From assembly GCA_013365365.1 (NCBI GenBank), contig JABVXU010000056.1, forward strand, positions 149,302 to 213,301: a DNA stretch of 64,000 bases, in the 5' to 3' direction. Positions 15,051 through 28,262 of the stretch are shown here, piece after piece. Source of the stretch: Cruorifilaria tuberocauda. Its lineage: Eukaryota; Nematoda; Chromadorea; Rhabditida; Onchocercidae. Every line of letters starts with the position of its first letter. Position 1 is the first letter of the stretch. The notes below the pieces were generated by a model. The model was given only the letters and a program-made list of their open reading frames with translations. It ran no database searches and was not told where the DNA came from. A program made the translations under genes and the position numbers.

Positions 15051-16274
15051 GATGTTTCTCTTATGATGACAGTTAAGCAGCCATTTTTGGCATCTTTTTC
15101 ATTCATTCCATTGGGTACAACTGATAAGATATCTTTGATAGTTTAACATTCTAATATGTTACTATTTCATTATTTCGATATTATTGAAAGTTTACTTCTC
15201 CATCTAGTTACATCAATGTCTTTTTTTCTTTTGTAAGCATAAATTATTTATTTGTAACATATTTTAAGCTTATCATTTTTCAAAATTTCTTTTTCAGTTT
15301 AAAAAAAAAGATGAATCGCTGCAATGCTATTATCTCCTCCGTAAATCGGTATTTTTTATTTAGTTTTCTTGATAATATCATTTGATGAAGAAGGAATGTT
15401 CTTTTTTTTCTCTCGAAGTTAAAAAGTTTGGTATGCGTATAAGCTATCCTTCGGGAATATCTTTCCGTGGGATTTTTGAAAAAATGAAAAAAAAGGCCTA
15501 AGATGTAATTCGTAGGAAAGAAAATGATTCAGGCCTGTAATTGACATTTCTCCATTTATTATCGGCTATGTTTACGTCATGAAGTTTAAATCTTTGCTTA
15601 TATGCAATATGCAATAACAAAAAAAGAGAGTTAAGCTAAGATTTGTTGCCTAAATAACAAAAATTTCTTATATTCATTACTTTCTTCTTCTCTGTATAAA
15701 ATATAAAATAATATTTCAATTTATGAAACCTTTGACCTCTTTTAATTTATTTTATGATCAATAAAACACTGCAGAAAGTCAAAAAAAATTATTCGAACTC
15801 ATCAACAGTTCTTTAATGTTCATTTTAACTTCATGAAAAGGCAAATATGAAATTTTTTTTTTCCTTTTCTTATTTTAAATGTGAGTAAATAAATTGATGA
15901 TTGGATGAATTGATTGTATCAGATTGCTTGTTCCCATCTTTTCAATGTACCTTTTTTCTAACTCTCTCTCTCCCTCTCTCTGTATCTCAGTATTACATTC
16001 CTTCTATGTTCCACTACTCGTTAATTTCTTTATATTTATTCAACTCATTTTTTCCTTCTATCATCATTATTTTAGTTCCAATTAGTTCTGTTAATAAAAA
16101 TGAAAATTATCATGGTACTTATCTTCTTTCATATTTCCATATTGATGAGAAGAAAGAGGAAAAATTGGGAAAGAGTATTTCTGTAATGGATTATCAACCA
16201 ACAGTTAATAAATTTCAGCTTATTAGTGCGAAATGAATGCAATAATTTTGAAGTTTAACATACTTGAAAGGGAA

Positions 16275-16287
16275 GGGGGGGGGGGGG
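16275..16287. repeat. G13 homopolymer
   Basis: A run of thirteen G on the + strand in otherwise AT-rich DNA. It is preceded by 'gggaa', so the wider G-rich stretch begins near 16270. Confidence 0.85.
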
Positions 16288-17389
16288 TTATATGCGATGC
16301 AAATGATTATTGACTGAAGTGATCGAAGAGGAAAAAGTTAGAAGATAGCAGGGGAGAGGAAAGAGTGCGGAAATATCGGCGGTTATATAATAAATTAATA
16401 AATGGATTTATTAATTTGCCCTGCTTTTCCGTTCACGCTTTTCTACACTTGCACACGATTCCTGCTGTTATCAGACATACGCGTCTCGTTGACACTAGAA
16501 ACCGTGATTTTTCCTTTTTTTTGCACTGAATAGAAAGAGCAGTACTGCCGCTACTATTATTTCAATCACTCAATTCATCAATTTATCTGAGATAATACAT
16601 CGGTATATCCGATATCTCTTTTACAGTGTGATTATCATTTTTTTTTGAAATAAAAGCTGTTTAGTTTATTGTAATCAATAATCACTTTATTTTATCACAA
16701 GGATTAAATGATTGGATAAAATACTTTCAAGTATTTCTATCATCAATTTATATTCGTTTCAGTATATAAGAATGTACGTACGAAGTCATTGAACTATATA
16801 CCTATGTTTGATGTTGAGGTGAGAGCAAATTACGTCGTACAACAAACTCTTCACTCTCTCTAAGTTTGAGAGTTTTTCCTTCCGTATCCTTTTCCACTTG
16901 ATCATGTTCTATCATACCTGATAGAAGATGACCTTCATCATAGTTCATCATTTCCATTTTCAAATCTCTTTATTAGTGTATCCATCATTGTCCTTCCTTG
17001 AACAGACATAAGAATATCTTATCAGCAAGACCGTTCTTAATTCCCAAACGTATACACAAATTGATAATGAAATATCGATTGTATTACTCTCTTTTATTCT
17101 CTCGCTTTTTTTAAAATGATTGTCTAAAATCAAAATATCATAAATTTCTTCATAAAATTAAAATTATTGAAAATTACAAAATTGATTCGATATGCCGTTG
17201 AGTCTGTCGAATCAGATATGATTTTATAGCAATTATATATAAAACTAAGCGTAATCAAATTCATAACTTAAAATAGAAAAGATTGTTATTTTTTTTCAAT
17301 TTGAAATTTCGTTTTTCAACAAATTTCATGATTTTACTCTATTCATCTTTAACCAAACTGACATATTTATCATTTTTTCTATAATAACA

Positions 17390-17462
17390 TGTACATATAT
17401 ATATTACACATGTACATATATATATATATATATATATATGAATGAATATATATATATATATA
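17390..17462. repeat. (AT)n microsatellite with duplicated flank
   Basis: Two copies of 'acatgtacatatatata' (about 17388 and 17409), the second running into a long AT dinucleotide array, interrupted once by 'gaatga'. Being self-complementary, it can form cruciform structures. Confidence 0.85.
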
Positions 17463-18317
17463 TGTTTGATAATAAGAGTACCTCGAAGTTTTGAAAAGAG
17501 GAATTTTAACAATTGAAATGTTCGATGTTAAACTTTTCGGTGATGTATTATCTTACATAGAAATATTGAAGAGTAGTGTCTGACAGAGCACGAAAAGAGA
17601 GAAATAGCTATGTCAATCAATTTCAGCTTTAAGAATTTTGCGAAGAAAAAAATAAGAAATTAATTTTTTAAAAGCACACGCATACACACACAATTATGTG
17701 TAAGCATGTCAGCATTGGTTAACTTTTCAACTTTTCAAAATATTCCCTTCAATTATCCATAATTTTTGCTTTCTAAAATTTAATCACTCCATTTGATGAG
17801 TTTTGTATATTATTGAAAATGTTATTGATAAGTGAATTATTCAAAGGATAATTTCCATTTTCGTTGATGATAACCATTAAAATTTCTCATTCTTTTACTT
17901 TTATTATTTCAATTAACATTAACTTTTTTCCTTCTAATTTCGATTATGATAATTTATCTTAAGAGAGAAAAAGAGAGAAGAGGAAAGAAATGACGTCTGT
18001 GTTATATGGAAATTTTTAATGTTATTAAATATCAGTCATTGCTCAAAACACCTTTCCGAGAATACTTTCCTTATCGAGAGTTATTGAGATTAGTAAGGAT
18101 CAAGTTTCTGTTCTTTTTGTTTAAAAATTTATCAAATATAAAAAGCGTAAATAAATTTTTGTCAAGAATAATTCCTGTCAGCCAATCAACTCTATGTTAT
18201 TTTATTCTTTTGTCTTTGTGCTAAATTTATTTCTTTGCAATGCTTAATGTTTTTAAATAATGCAAATTTCATTTGAACTTTAAAATAAATTAATTAGTTT
18301 AAATTCTAGAATACAAT

Positions 18318-18475
18318 CGCTTGATCTCCCTTTCTTTCTCTCTTTCCCTATCTTTGTTTTCTAATTAATTATTTCAATTTTCAAAAAAAAATTTAATTAA
18401 AATTTATTTTTATTTTATTCAAACAACTATGATGATATTTATAATGAACAGGAAGAAATTTCATTTATGCTGTTC
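18318..18475. repeat. Dispersed repeat, copy 1
   Basis: A block of about 158 bases, starting 'cgcttgatct' and ending 'catttatgctgttc', occurs again in direct orientation at 23526-23685 with only a handful of substitutions and a poly-A length difference. Both copies contain a TTTCTTTCTCTCTTTCCC stretch, an A-homopolymer and 'caaacaactatgatgat'. There is no coding potential. Copy 1 lies upstream of the musashi gene. I see no terminal inverted repeats or clear target-site duplication. Confidence 0.85.
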
Positions 18476-19466
18476 AGTTTTTTTCATTAAAAATGAGTAG
18501 ACAATTGGTAAACAAAAGAAAAATTGATTGCTCGCAGTTTGTATACTAAAATTAGTTTTTGATATTGTTAATTTATTCGTCTCATGATAATAATGATAAT
18601 ATATTTATATAAATATTTCCTTTTGCGCAATTTTCAAGTTTTTAACGCATCGATTAACGTCCGTAGTGATAACACATTGAATAAAATTACATAAAAATTT
18701 GAATTTTTATATAGAGTAAACAAGCAAAGTAAAATATTTAGAAGATAAACAAGTAAAGAAAAAGAAATAGTAGCTTGTTATGAGAAAAGAAATGAAGAAA
18801 AATAAGATAGTGAAAATGAGAATTGTCACGCATAAAATAAAATTAGACGAGCGGAAGTGAAGGAGAGATAAAAGAGTTTGCGGTGATATTTGTTTATAAT
18901 TTGGCAAATGTTTTGAAATTTCGTCATCAAATGAAACTTTTCTTTTGTTTTTAAAGAAAATTGAAAAAAAGGAAGGGAAAAAGAAGAAACATTACAGCAT
19001 TTCTTTCATATTTTCTTCAACAAAGAAAATCTATTGAATAAATTAATTAAACAAGCTATGTGCTACGCGTAATCCGTATTCATAGTGAAAACATTAAAAA
19101 ATCTTCCGTTAAACTCGTCACTTTCTCATTTTATCTTATTCTATGCGTTTTCGATTCAGATCAGCAAATTTCCTCATACAATTTCTTTTGGAATTTGAAG
19201 AATCTGCGTGAAAAAAGCACTGAGGAAAAGAGTGCGTGAGCAATCGGTCAACGGTCATTGATTGCTAACTTGCTACTGACCATTGGAACAGTTCAGACTT
19301 ATTCAATATTTGCAAGAACAATTAATATTTCATCAATTATTCACCTGTTAATCTAATAAAACTGTATTAGTTATCTTTTGTTTATTTCAAAGGCCTTGAA
19401 AGGCAAATTTCGGCCGGTGTTTAGATAGAAGGTTAAAAGAGAGGTTAGTTAGTAGAAAAGTTAGTT

Positions 19467-22400
19467 ATGGATACATCCGATTGTAATGCAAACGAAAATG
19501 AAGCAACACAACAGAGTCCAAGTTCGGAGGATGGTACCAGCTCAAATGATCCTGGGTAATTATTACTTCGACTTCTCTATTAATTTAAAAATTTTCAATG
19601 TTTCTCTATGTGTGTTTTATAATGCACACCAGCAGCTAAAACACAATGATTGTTAGTATCAAACAAACGAACCTCCCGCAAACTCAAATCATCTAATGAC
19701 TCTATAAAGTGGTAATAAAAGTGTTTCTCTTTTACATTTGCGCCTAAATATTCCACAACGTCCCATAGGCAAGGGTCAATTTTTTTCTTGTAGTTATTAT
19801 TAACTATTACATATCTTATGAAAAGGAATTGCACATCTGAAAATGGAAATTAGTAGTTAAATAATTCCTTATCAATAATTTCTATCGCAAATTTTGAATT
19901 GAACGGAAAAAGTATACTAGAATGTTGACATCCAGCGAAACCAGACGGAATAAGTAACAAACATTCCGAGAGTAGTTAGCATGAAATTCTATCTATTCAT
20001 GTTTTTCTTTTTTACAGATTTTTTATATTAGATAAGAAAGTTAACTTCATAACTAAATTATTCTTTCTTATGATAATTCATGAAAATTAATGGAAATTTA
20101 TTCTGAGAAAAACAAGAGAAAAACATAATCTTTAAAAAAAGGGAAAAAATTTAACTTTATTCATACTTTGTTTCAGGAAAATGTTTATCGGTGGTCTTAG
20201 CTGGCAAACAACAGCTGGTAAGTAATAATGTTTTTCAATTTTTCGCTTTTATAATGAATAAGCAACTAATGACTTGAAATAGTAGTTAAGCGCTAGTGAT
20301 GAAGAAGTTTGGAAATTATTGATCCCGAAGAGTTTCGCTTTGTATAATTACTTTCAAATTTTTAATTACATTCAAATTGCAGGGTTATAGTTTTCATAAT
20401 TACATTCAAATCCAATAGGCGATGGGATTTGAATTCTTGAATGTAATTATATAATTCGATGAAGAATGTTATAATTTGAAGTACTAATATTGTATGTGAT
20501 ATGCTGTGGTGCAAAATATTAGGTTATTTCTCCTTTAATAGTACTCAGTTGGGCACTCAGTAGAAGAAGGCCCAAATTGTAGTAATAGTAGTAGTAGTAT
20601 AATTAGTTAGTTATCGTAGTTGATAGTAATAGTAATGAAGTAACACAACAAAGTAAAATTCTTCTCCTACGAGTATGTGAAAAGACATTCGTAGTATATT
20701 TTAAAAAAAGTTTGAAAAAACTAAAATAATTAAAAATTTGAACAATGTTCGAAATGAAAGTTTCACATTTTTCACTAAAATTTATTACAAATGCCTTCAC
20801 ATATACATTATATAATAATCAATATGCTATTATTTCAAATAATATTAATTGAATTTGCTCTATCAAATTTAAATCTTCAGAAAAAAAATGATTTTTTATT
20901 TTTACAGAAGGGTTGCGAGATTATTTTGGTAAATTTGGCGAAGTAAATGAATGTATGGTAATGAGGGATCCAGCAACCAAAAGAGCCAGGCAATCGTTTA
21001 TCATTTCTTCTTTGTCTTTCTTTTTTTTTTCAATCTTTATCTTTTTATCCTGTTCACGCTATCATTTTCTTATCATATTCAATGACCTATTCATAGATGT
21101 TGTTTTAACTATAATCCTTTAAATGATTATGTTTAATCCTTATCCTATGATATATTTTTTTCTCTATTTCAGTTTTTGTGAATGTTTTAATTATAGAGGT
21201 TTTGGATTTATAACATTTACTGATCCAGCAAGTGTCGATAAAGTGTTAGCTCAAGAACAGCATGAACTCGATGGCAAGAAAGTAGGCATTTGTTTTTTTT
21301 ATTTAAATATAAATTAAATTTTGAAGCTTTCTGCTGCTATAATAATAAATAGGATGTGTTCATGCAAAAAAAGAAAAATCCCATGGGCATATGTGATAAT
21401 AAAAGGCAAAATCTATGCAGCAAACAAGTTTCGTCTCTTTTTTCTAAATTACTTCCTTTTCTAAGGAGCAAAAATGCCTGAAGGTGTCAGTTAATGGTAA
21501 AGCTGAACTTAAGATGAAAATGGTTCCACTGATTAATTTGAGAAGAATAAAATCAAAAATAAAGATGAGCAGAAAAATGAATTGGATTACTTTTATATTA
21601 TTGGAACTTTTTTCTTCATTTTTAGTTATTTACTCTTAAAATTATCTATTTTTCCAGGTATTTTTGGAATAAATTTATATTCCTAACCATTATTCATGAG
21701 AATTTCGTCCAAAAAATTCTTTTTCAGATCGATCCAAAAGTCGCATTTCCAAAAAAAGCGCAACCGAAGGTTAATAAATTTACTCTCCTGTTCTGATTTT
21801 TGTTTTAGTTTAAAAATATAAATCTTATACTTTTCTCTAAATATTTACAAAAAAATCTTTAATGGAGAAATGCTTTTAATTAGTAAATGCATTTCAGAAA
21901 ACTTTAGGATTTCGTTAATAATGGATTGCTTAACTTATTTGGTTTGTTTTGCAATTTCTGAACCACGCCAAGAATAAGCCATAGCTTCGTGATAAAATCA
22001 AAATTTAAGTCTCATTTCATGTCCGTCTATCATTCACAAAGAAATTTTCGGAATCATATTCATTATTTACAAAATTTCTTTCAAAATCTCTCTTCTGTCA
22101 TTCGAACTTTAAGTCTTCCATATTTCAGTTATTAGTTCTCTCTAAATCATTTTTTAAAAGTCTTTAACTTTTTTTATATTCATTAATAATTTTAACATAC
22201 ATTGAAATAGTTTCTAGTGATTCAGTCATTCTTCATCTTCATCTTCAGTTACCATATTTTTCGCTGTCACTTTTCCAGTGAGCACAAAACGTAGAAATTT
22301 CCATATATTAATGATACTTCAAAAATTCTAGATTATCTTTATCAATTACTGTCACTCTCACTGCATTTCCTCACTTTCTAATTTGATACATATCGAAATT

Positions 22401-25400
22401 AAGTGATCTTTAAAATTTTCCCAGGAAATTTTTTTTGCATTTTAAAAGAAACTAATATCATCATATTAAAATCAATAAATATTATGTACATCATTTCTCT
22501 GATTATCATTTCTTATCAATAATTTTAAACATAGTTGGAAATTTACTTGGCAGACTGTGCAGAGAGTTTGAAAATGAAAATATCTATTTCATTTCAAAAG
22601 CTTTAAAGTACAAAAAACTAAACTAAATAGTAGTTTTTATGTTTTGAAAGTTATGTATTGTCTTTTCTTTATGTCTTTTCTGTCTTCTTTACGATAAAAT
22701 GAAGAGAAGATAATTGAGAAATCATAAGTAAAGTTTCCATTGCAAATTTAAGAGCTTTCCAGAAAGTTCTCTTATCTTCTTCCAACAATAAAAGGAGTAG
22801 CAATATAGGGATTAAAAATGATGGAAGTTTTTAAGAATCATTCGAGAGAGGAAGAAAAAAAGGCATTTCATATGTGATTAATTATAAAAGCCTTCCATTT
22901 CTTCAAATCCAACGGCAAATTTAAAATTCACTTCTTCCATGGGATTATTAGTTTGAAGTAGAAAATTCGTTCTATCAAATCTTTAAAGAATATTACTGCT
23001 TTTCATATTCTACCATTTTCCATCATTTAGCTTTCATTCCTCGTTTTGAAATCCAAAAATTTGCTCAGAATAAATATAGATTTGTTTGAAAAACCGATTT
23101 TTTCAAACAAATCTATCAAATTTTAAGGTTTGTACTTATTTTTCTAAATTATATAGTAAATTATCAGAAATCAGTGAATTCGTAATTGTGATAGAAATGT
23201 CTTTAAAAATATACGAGAACTCAATTTTATGAAATATCATAAATTCGATAAATCAATGGTTTGAAATCACAAAAGCTCTTTTTTTGCTCGAAATAATTTC
23301 AATATTTCAATCCATATCAAATGGTTTACGACTTTCCTTTAGAGATGAAATTTTCTTCTAAAATTAAATTCTTTTTTTAATGTTTTCCTTTATATGACTT
23401 CATTCGATTGATAAAACTTTTATTTTATTCATTGAATTCATTTATTAAAATATTTCATAGAAATTCATAAATCATTGATCTGATTATCGCCAATTATGAG
23501 TTAGTAATGTTTGCCGAGGTCAACACGCTTGATCTCGCTTTCTTTCTCTCTTTCCCCATCTTTGTCTTCTAATTAATTATTTCAGTTTTCAAAAAAAAAA
23601 ATTTAATTAAAATTTGTTTTTATTTTATTCAAACAACTATGATGATATTTATAATGAACGGGAAGAAATTTCATTTATGCTGTTCTATAGCGCCTTATGG
23701 TTCTGTGTTAGATACTTTGATCTTATCATTTATTATTTTGTCAGAAATCAAATTGCAATCTTTTTTTTTGCGTAATTTCGAAAAATATGTGGGATGTGGG
23801 ATTAATTAGCATCAGAAAAAAATAGATTTGGATTTATCGAATTTAGTACTTTTAAGCATTAGATGAGGGCATATTGAGATTGCAATTAAAACTTTAATAT
23901 CTAATTTAATATCTCATCAAGGTAAGCAACGAGGAATATAATTTGATAGTTTCGGAATTTAATCAAATACTTCTTTCGAAGTTTTAAGTTTATCTAGAAA
24001 ACGATGCTATTTATTAGCCTACTAGGATTATGTGGTTTGAATCTTAATTAGCTTCAGCAATCTTATGATTAGGCATTCTTTATTCATATCTGTTAACAGT
24101 AAGAATTTTTTGCTTATATTTGTCTGATTATGAGTTGAATGGATAATGTTAGGTTATTAAATATAAAAGTTTCAAGAACTGGAGAAAGTTAAAAATAGTT
24201 ACTGCATTTGTAATTTTATGTAATATTTTGTTTGTTAGAAATGATTAAAAATACAATCAAAATTTTCCGCATGAATTGGAATTTATTTTTCTGTAGATGA
24301 TAATTAAAACGAAGAAAGTGTTTATTGGTGGCTTGTCAGCAACTTCAACTCTGGAAGATATGAAGAATTATTTTGAACAGTATGGAAAGGTAAGTAATAT
24401 TTCATATGCATTGAAACTAGAATTCGAATAAGGAAAAAAATGCATTAAGAATTGAAGAAATTTTATCCTATCAATAATGGTATGATATATGTCTCAGAAA
24501 CTATGTAGTTAGAGCAAATATTACAAACTTAGTATTTCCCTTAATTTTCAAGTTAGTTTTGATTTTTGAGGTTGAAGACGCGATGCTAATGTTCGACAAA
24601 ACTACTCAGCGCCATCGAGGTCAAACTTTTCCATCATCCTAAATTTTTATCACAAATTTTTGAGTTTGAAAGGGAAGAAAAATTGCATTAAAACATAATT
24701 TATTACTTTCATATTTAAAATATTTGAAATATTACCGAGATTTATTTAAATGCAATCACTCAAGAAATCAAATAGAAGTCGAGGAAAGTATTTTTTCTTT
24801 TTATAAAAAATAAATTCAGCATTTTATAGGATTTGGTTTTATAACGTTTGATAACGATGACGTTAGTGATAAAGTATGTGAAATTCATTTCCATGAGATC
24901 AATGGTAAGATGGTGGAATGCAAGAAGGCTCAGCCAAAAGAAGTAAGCATTAATGGGATGCTTTTTCAACTTAAGTTCTTTAGTATTTCAAATTCCATTT
25001 TCATAAACATTAATAATAACAATGATAGCAATGATAAAAATAATAATTAGTAAAGATAATAATGTTAATGTTAACAATATTCTAGTTGTAGTAGTAGTAA
25101 ATAATAATAACATATAATAACAATAGCAATGATACTAAATAATAGCAGTAATAAATTATAATAGAAATGATAACAATAACAGATAATAAATAAAAATAAT
25201 AAATAATAATGATAGTAACAATTAATAAAATTCATTATAATAACAATGAATGATAGTATTAATAATAATAATGTTGAAAAATAACAATGGTAATAATAAA
25301 GATTTGATACACATACGTAATCCTCACTTTATGAAATGGAATCAGAATCTTCACTTTTTTCCAGAACTAAAAGATCCACCAATAATTATTTGTTTTTTAA

Positions 25401-26306
25401 ATTAATGATTTCAGTCTGAAATAATTTTTGCTTGATTAAAGAATTATTTTCCTGTAATTCATATTAATCTGCCATCTTTAATGACACATTTATATGATAT
25501 CACAGAATGTTTGGTTATAATTTTAATTTCAGGTAATGCTACCGGTACAATTAAATAAGAGCAGAGCAGCTGCAGCTCGTAGTTTGTATGGTCTTGGACC
25601 TGAGCAGTTACTTGGTAAGTTCTTTCGTCGATGAATGTTTCATTTGAGTTTCAGCAAACCTTTATCATTGAATTTTAATCAAATTTATAGTTTATTTTTA
25701 CCTAAATTTGGGATTTTTGATAAATCGATGATTTAATTTTAGCCTATGCTTCTTGTCTGCCTCGACTTGGTACATATGGTACAAGTATGTTTTATAGCGG
25801 TGGAAGTAAGTATTCCTTAATTGTATAATAAATTTTCATAAATTGTACTTTGGACTACGTAGTGCAGTATTATAAATATGTGATATTTTCGAAATGAATA
25901 TATTTTATTAATTATCAATTTATTAAATATGGTAAATTTTGTTAAATAATTTCTAAGAATTTGAATTGTATGCAGAAAATGACTTTTTCTGAAGAGCTGA
26001 AATTTGAATCTAAATGAATTATTCGTTGTTGTAGTTTTCAACGGGTTTCAATCATACGCTCCGCTTGCGGCCACATCACCACCTGGTAGCGTAACAAATG
26101 GTGCTGCAGCTGCCGTAGCAGCTAATGCTGCTGGCGTAACACGTGGATTCAATTTAGCTGCAGCTCAAGCAGCTGCAGCTCAACAAGCGGTAGCATTTGA
26201 GGCGGCAGCGCTGTATGCTATTGGTGGTGAGCCATTTGCGGGCATATATCCGAGTGCTATGCACCATCAAACACCTCAACTACCCCATGCCTTCCATAAG
26301 GTCTAA
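19467..26306 (+). CDS. msi-1: Musashi-family RNA-binding protein (11 exons)
   Basis: Musashi proteins bind UAG-containing motifs in mRNA 3' UTRs and regulate translation, mainly in neural cells. Exons: 19467-19555, 20177-20217, 20908-20989, 21197-21281, 21728-21769, 24297-24389, 24571-24619, 24830-24942, 25533-25614, 25743-25805, 26035-26306. They keep phase throughout and give 336 residues. RRM1 (about 31-103) shows RNP2 KMFIGGLSW and RNP1 [12 protein letters not shown]2 (about 120-195) shows KVFIGGLSA and HRGFGFITF. The C-terminal third is Ala/Gln-rich, and the last exon encodes most of it. The start is the first ATG in the frame that leads into RRM1. Intron 3 uses a GC donor (20990-20991). 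Intron 5 is 2.5 kb and contains a dispersed repeat and a hairpin. The family call is very secure; the symbol follows the C. elegans name. Confidence 0.95.
20396..20450. repeat. Interrupted inverted repeat in musashi intron 2
   Basis: 'ataattacattcaa' at 20396-20409 is the exact complement of 20437-20450, and 'tcaaatcc' at 20406-20413 pairs with 20425-20432. This gives a hairpin with a four-base bulge. A further direct copy of 'aattacattcaaa' lies at 20363-20375. Confidence 0.7.
23076..23116. repeat. Perfect 18-bp hairpin in musashi intron 5
   Basis: 'atagatttgtttgaaaaa' (23076-23093) is exactly complementary to 23099-23116 around a five-base loop. No T-run terminator logic applies in a nematode, so it is recorded as a structural element only. 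Confidence 0.85.
23526..23685. repeat. Dispersed repeat, copy 2 (inside musashi intron 5)
   Basis: Direct-orientation partner of 18318-18475. The two blocks differ by roughly six substitutions plus poly-A length. The flanks diverge abruptly after 'tgctgttc' on the right and before 'cgcttgatct' on the left. Confidence 0.85.
25010..25300. repeat. AAT/ATA-rich simple sequence in musashi intron 8
   Basis: Imperfect AATA/AATG/ATAAT triplets and tetramers fill most of the intron between exons 8 and 9. They resemble the array at 2.26-2.6 kb. No coding content. Confidence 0.75.
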
Positions 26307-27799
26307 AGATTTTTCGGCTTTAACACTTTCACGGTAAGTTGTATCTACCGAATCATACTGTTTTTCCTTTTTATACTTCAGTTTAAATATCAAAAATTGA
26401 ATTCGGAATGAATTCCAAAATTCAAATACAAACTGAAATTTCAATCTGTTATTATTTATTGGATTATATGAATTATCATCATGATATATAAAACAAACAG
26501 CAATAAACAAAACAACAATCATGAAAATTAAGCTGGAAATCGAAGCGATGAAAATTATAATAAAAAGATTTTCTTTTTGTTACTTTTCATTCACAGACTA
26601 AAGTTTTTCTTTCTTGTTTCTCCTCTATCCATTTCGTTGATTTTAGCAATTTTACATATTTTCGTTGATTAATAATGCAAAAGTCATATCCATAACAAAT
26701 TTATTTATTTTTAATTCTATTTACTTAATTATTCTACTTACCATTCCTTTATTGAATTCTTAGAAAGTTTATAAAAAGCGCTTTTTTTTCAGAGATGTAT
26801 GGTGAGCGGTTGTTGTTCTAAATGGATTGGAGTTTTTTTCTTCCTAATTCGATTCGTCTTTTTATTTCCACTGGCAATTTAAAAATAAGAAAATGATATT
26901 TATAATGGAGATGAGACGGACAACGATAACCGAAGTAAAAATACCAATAACAATACCAATGTCAATAAATGCATGAATGCGACAAATACGCCGAATAATT
27001 TGAAAACCTCTTCACCTCTACAGTATTTTCTTTATAATTAATGTAAACAAGGGAAGGAGACAATTATATTTTAACTTATCGACAAAAGCTTTTTTCCACT
27101 TCTTTTTCTTCAGTAATAATATAATTTTATACCTTTATTGTTTTTTTTCTTTTCTGATACTCATTTTAAGAAAAAAACTTATATTTTCTAACTTTTTTTC
27201 TCATAATATTTTTTAATTTCTAAATTTTTTTCTATATACATGAAAATCTTTTGGCTACACCAAATGTGAGAAAATTTTATATATTACACTTAGTTTAATT
27301 TGATCGATCATTTTATGATCTGAAAATGCGTGTATGTTGCTAATGTTTATGATTGAAAAATGATTGAAAACTTCATTGCTCTTCAAATTTAAACTTCAAA
27401 AATTCTATTCGAGAAAGACAATCGATAAATTTAGAGATTTGGAATTCCTCTTTTCTTCATAATTTGCCTCCTTCTTTTTCCAAACATGATATAATATATG
27501 AAAGTAAGCTTTCACTCTTACATATATACTTTTTTTAATGTATTTATTTTTCCCTCACTTCGATATGATATATAAAAAGCCCAGCAATAATTGATATATG
27601 TTCAGGTTTTTGCTATACTCCCCTACTTCTCTAAACTTACTTTATTATTATTCATTTCATTACCTTTTATTATTCTCAACATCTCATTATTGTTATTATT
27701 ATTATTATTGTCATTATTATTATTATTTTTATTACCAATTATGTTGTTTCTACATTACTAATTTTTTGATTTAAGAAAAGCTAACTTTTTAAAAGTAAA
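26307..27799 (+). other. Probable 3' UTR of musashi and AT-rich spacer
   Basis: The stop codon is followed by AT-rich sequence without an open reading frame of note. A possible donor (GTAAGTTG) lies at 26335, so a 3'-UTR intron or an alternative terminal exon is possible. An ATT-rich triplet run lies at about 27685-27735. Confidence 0.5.
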
Positions 27800-27952
27800 A
27801 TGTTGGGTGAATCTGTCGTAGAAGAGGAAAGAGAACCGAGTCCGTCTATTCCATTCAGAAGATATTGCTATGATCTCTACTCCGAATTATATTTGTATCT
27901 TAATCAGATGCATCTTTTCACGGGAATTATATGCGATCAACGTTTAAGTTAA
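27800..27952 (+). CDS. Orphan small ORF, 50 residues
   Basis: ATG to TAA on one exon, encoding a compositionally mixed peptide (MLGESVVEEEREPSPSIPFR...) unlike the repeat-derived frames around it. There is no recognisable domain. It lies about 1.5 kb after the musashi stop on the same strand, so it could be part of a musashi 3' UTR, an alternative exon, or chance. No transcript signal is visible. Confidence 0.2.
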   Translation: MLGESVVEEEREPSPSIPFRRYCYDLYSELYLYLNQMHLFTGIICDQRLS

Positions 27953-28262
27953 TATATTGCTTACTTGTCACCATTGTTCGGGTACTTTTAAAATATTAGA
28001 AACAAAAAAGTTTTTTGAGAGATTTTGAAATTTGTCGTCTAAGTTTCAAAATTTTTTCTAGTTAAAAAGTTAAGATATTTTCTTTTTTGCAATTTTCTCC
28101 GTGCAAAAAGATTTATTCTTCAAAGATTTATCTGTTCATTGTTAATTTGTGTCATATTTGCATATTTGCTCCGACTGCATCAATAACCATCTATTAATGA
28201 TAACAAATAATAACAGACGGATCAATTAATGATTATCCTAATTATGGTTTCTTTTTCTTTTG

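Larger units (their letters stand above)
1..19466. other. Gene-poor AT-rich region upstream of musashi gene
   Basis: I see no multi-exon coding structure here on either strand. The sequence is AT-rich, with many stops in all frames and simple-sequence tracts: CT/TC runs, AAT/ATT-type triplet arrays, CA and AT repeats. Short open frames inside it are made of repeat translation. The only compositionally different spots are a GC-richer patch around 14.9-15.05 kb and a pyrimidine-rich patch around 11.55-11.93 kb. It may hold distal regulatory DNA or untranslated first exons of the musashi gene, but nothing in the sequence proves this. Confidence 0.7.
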
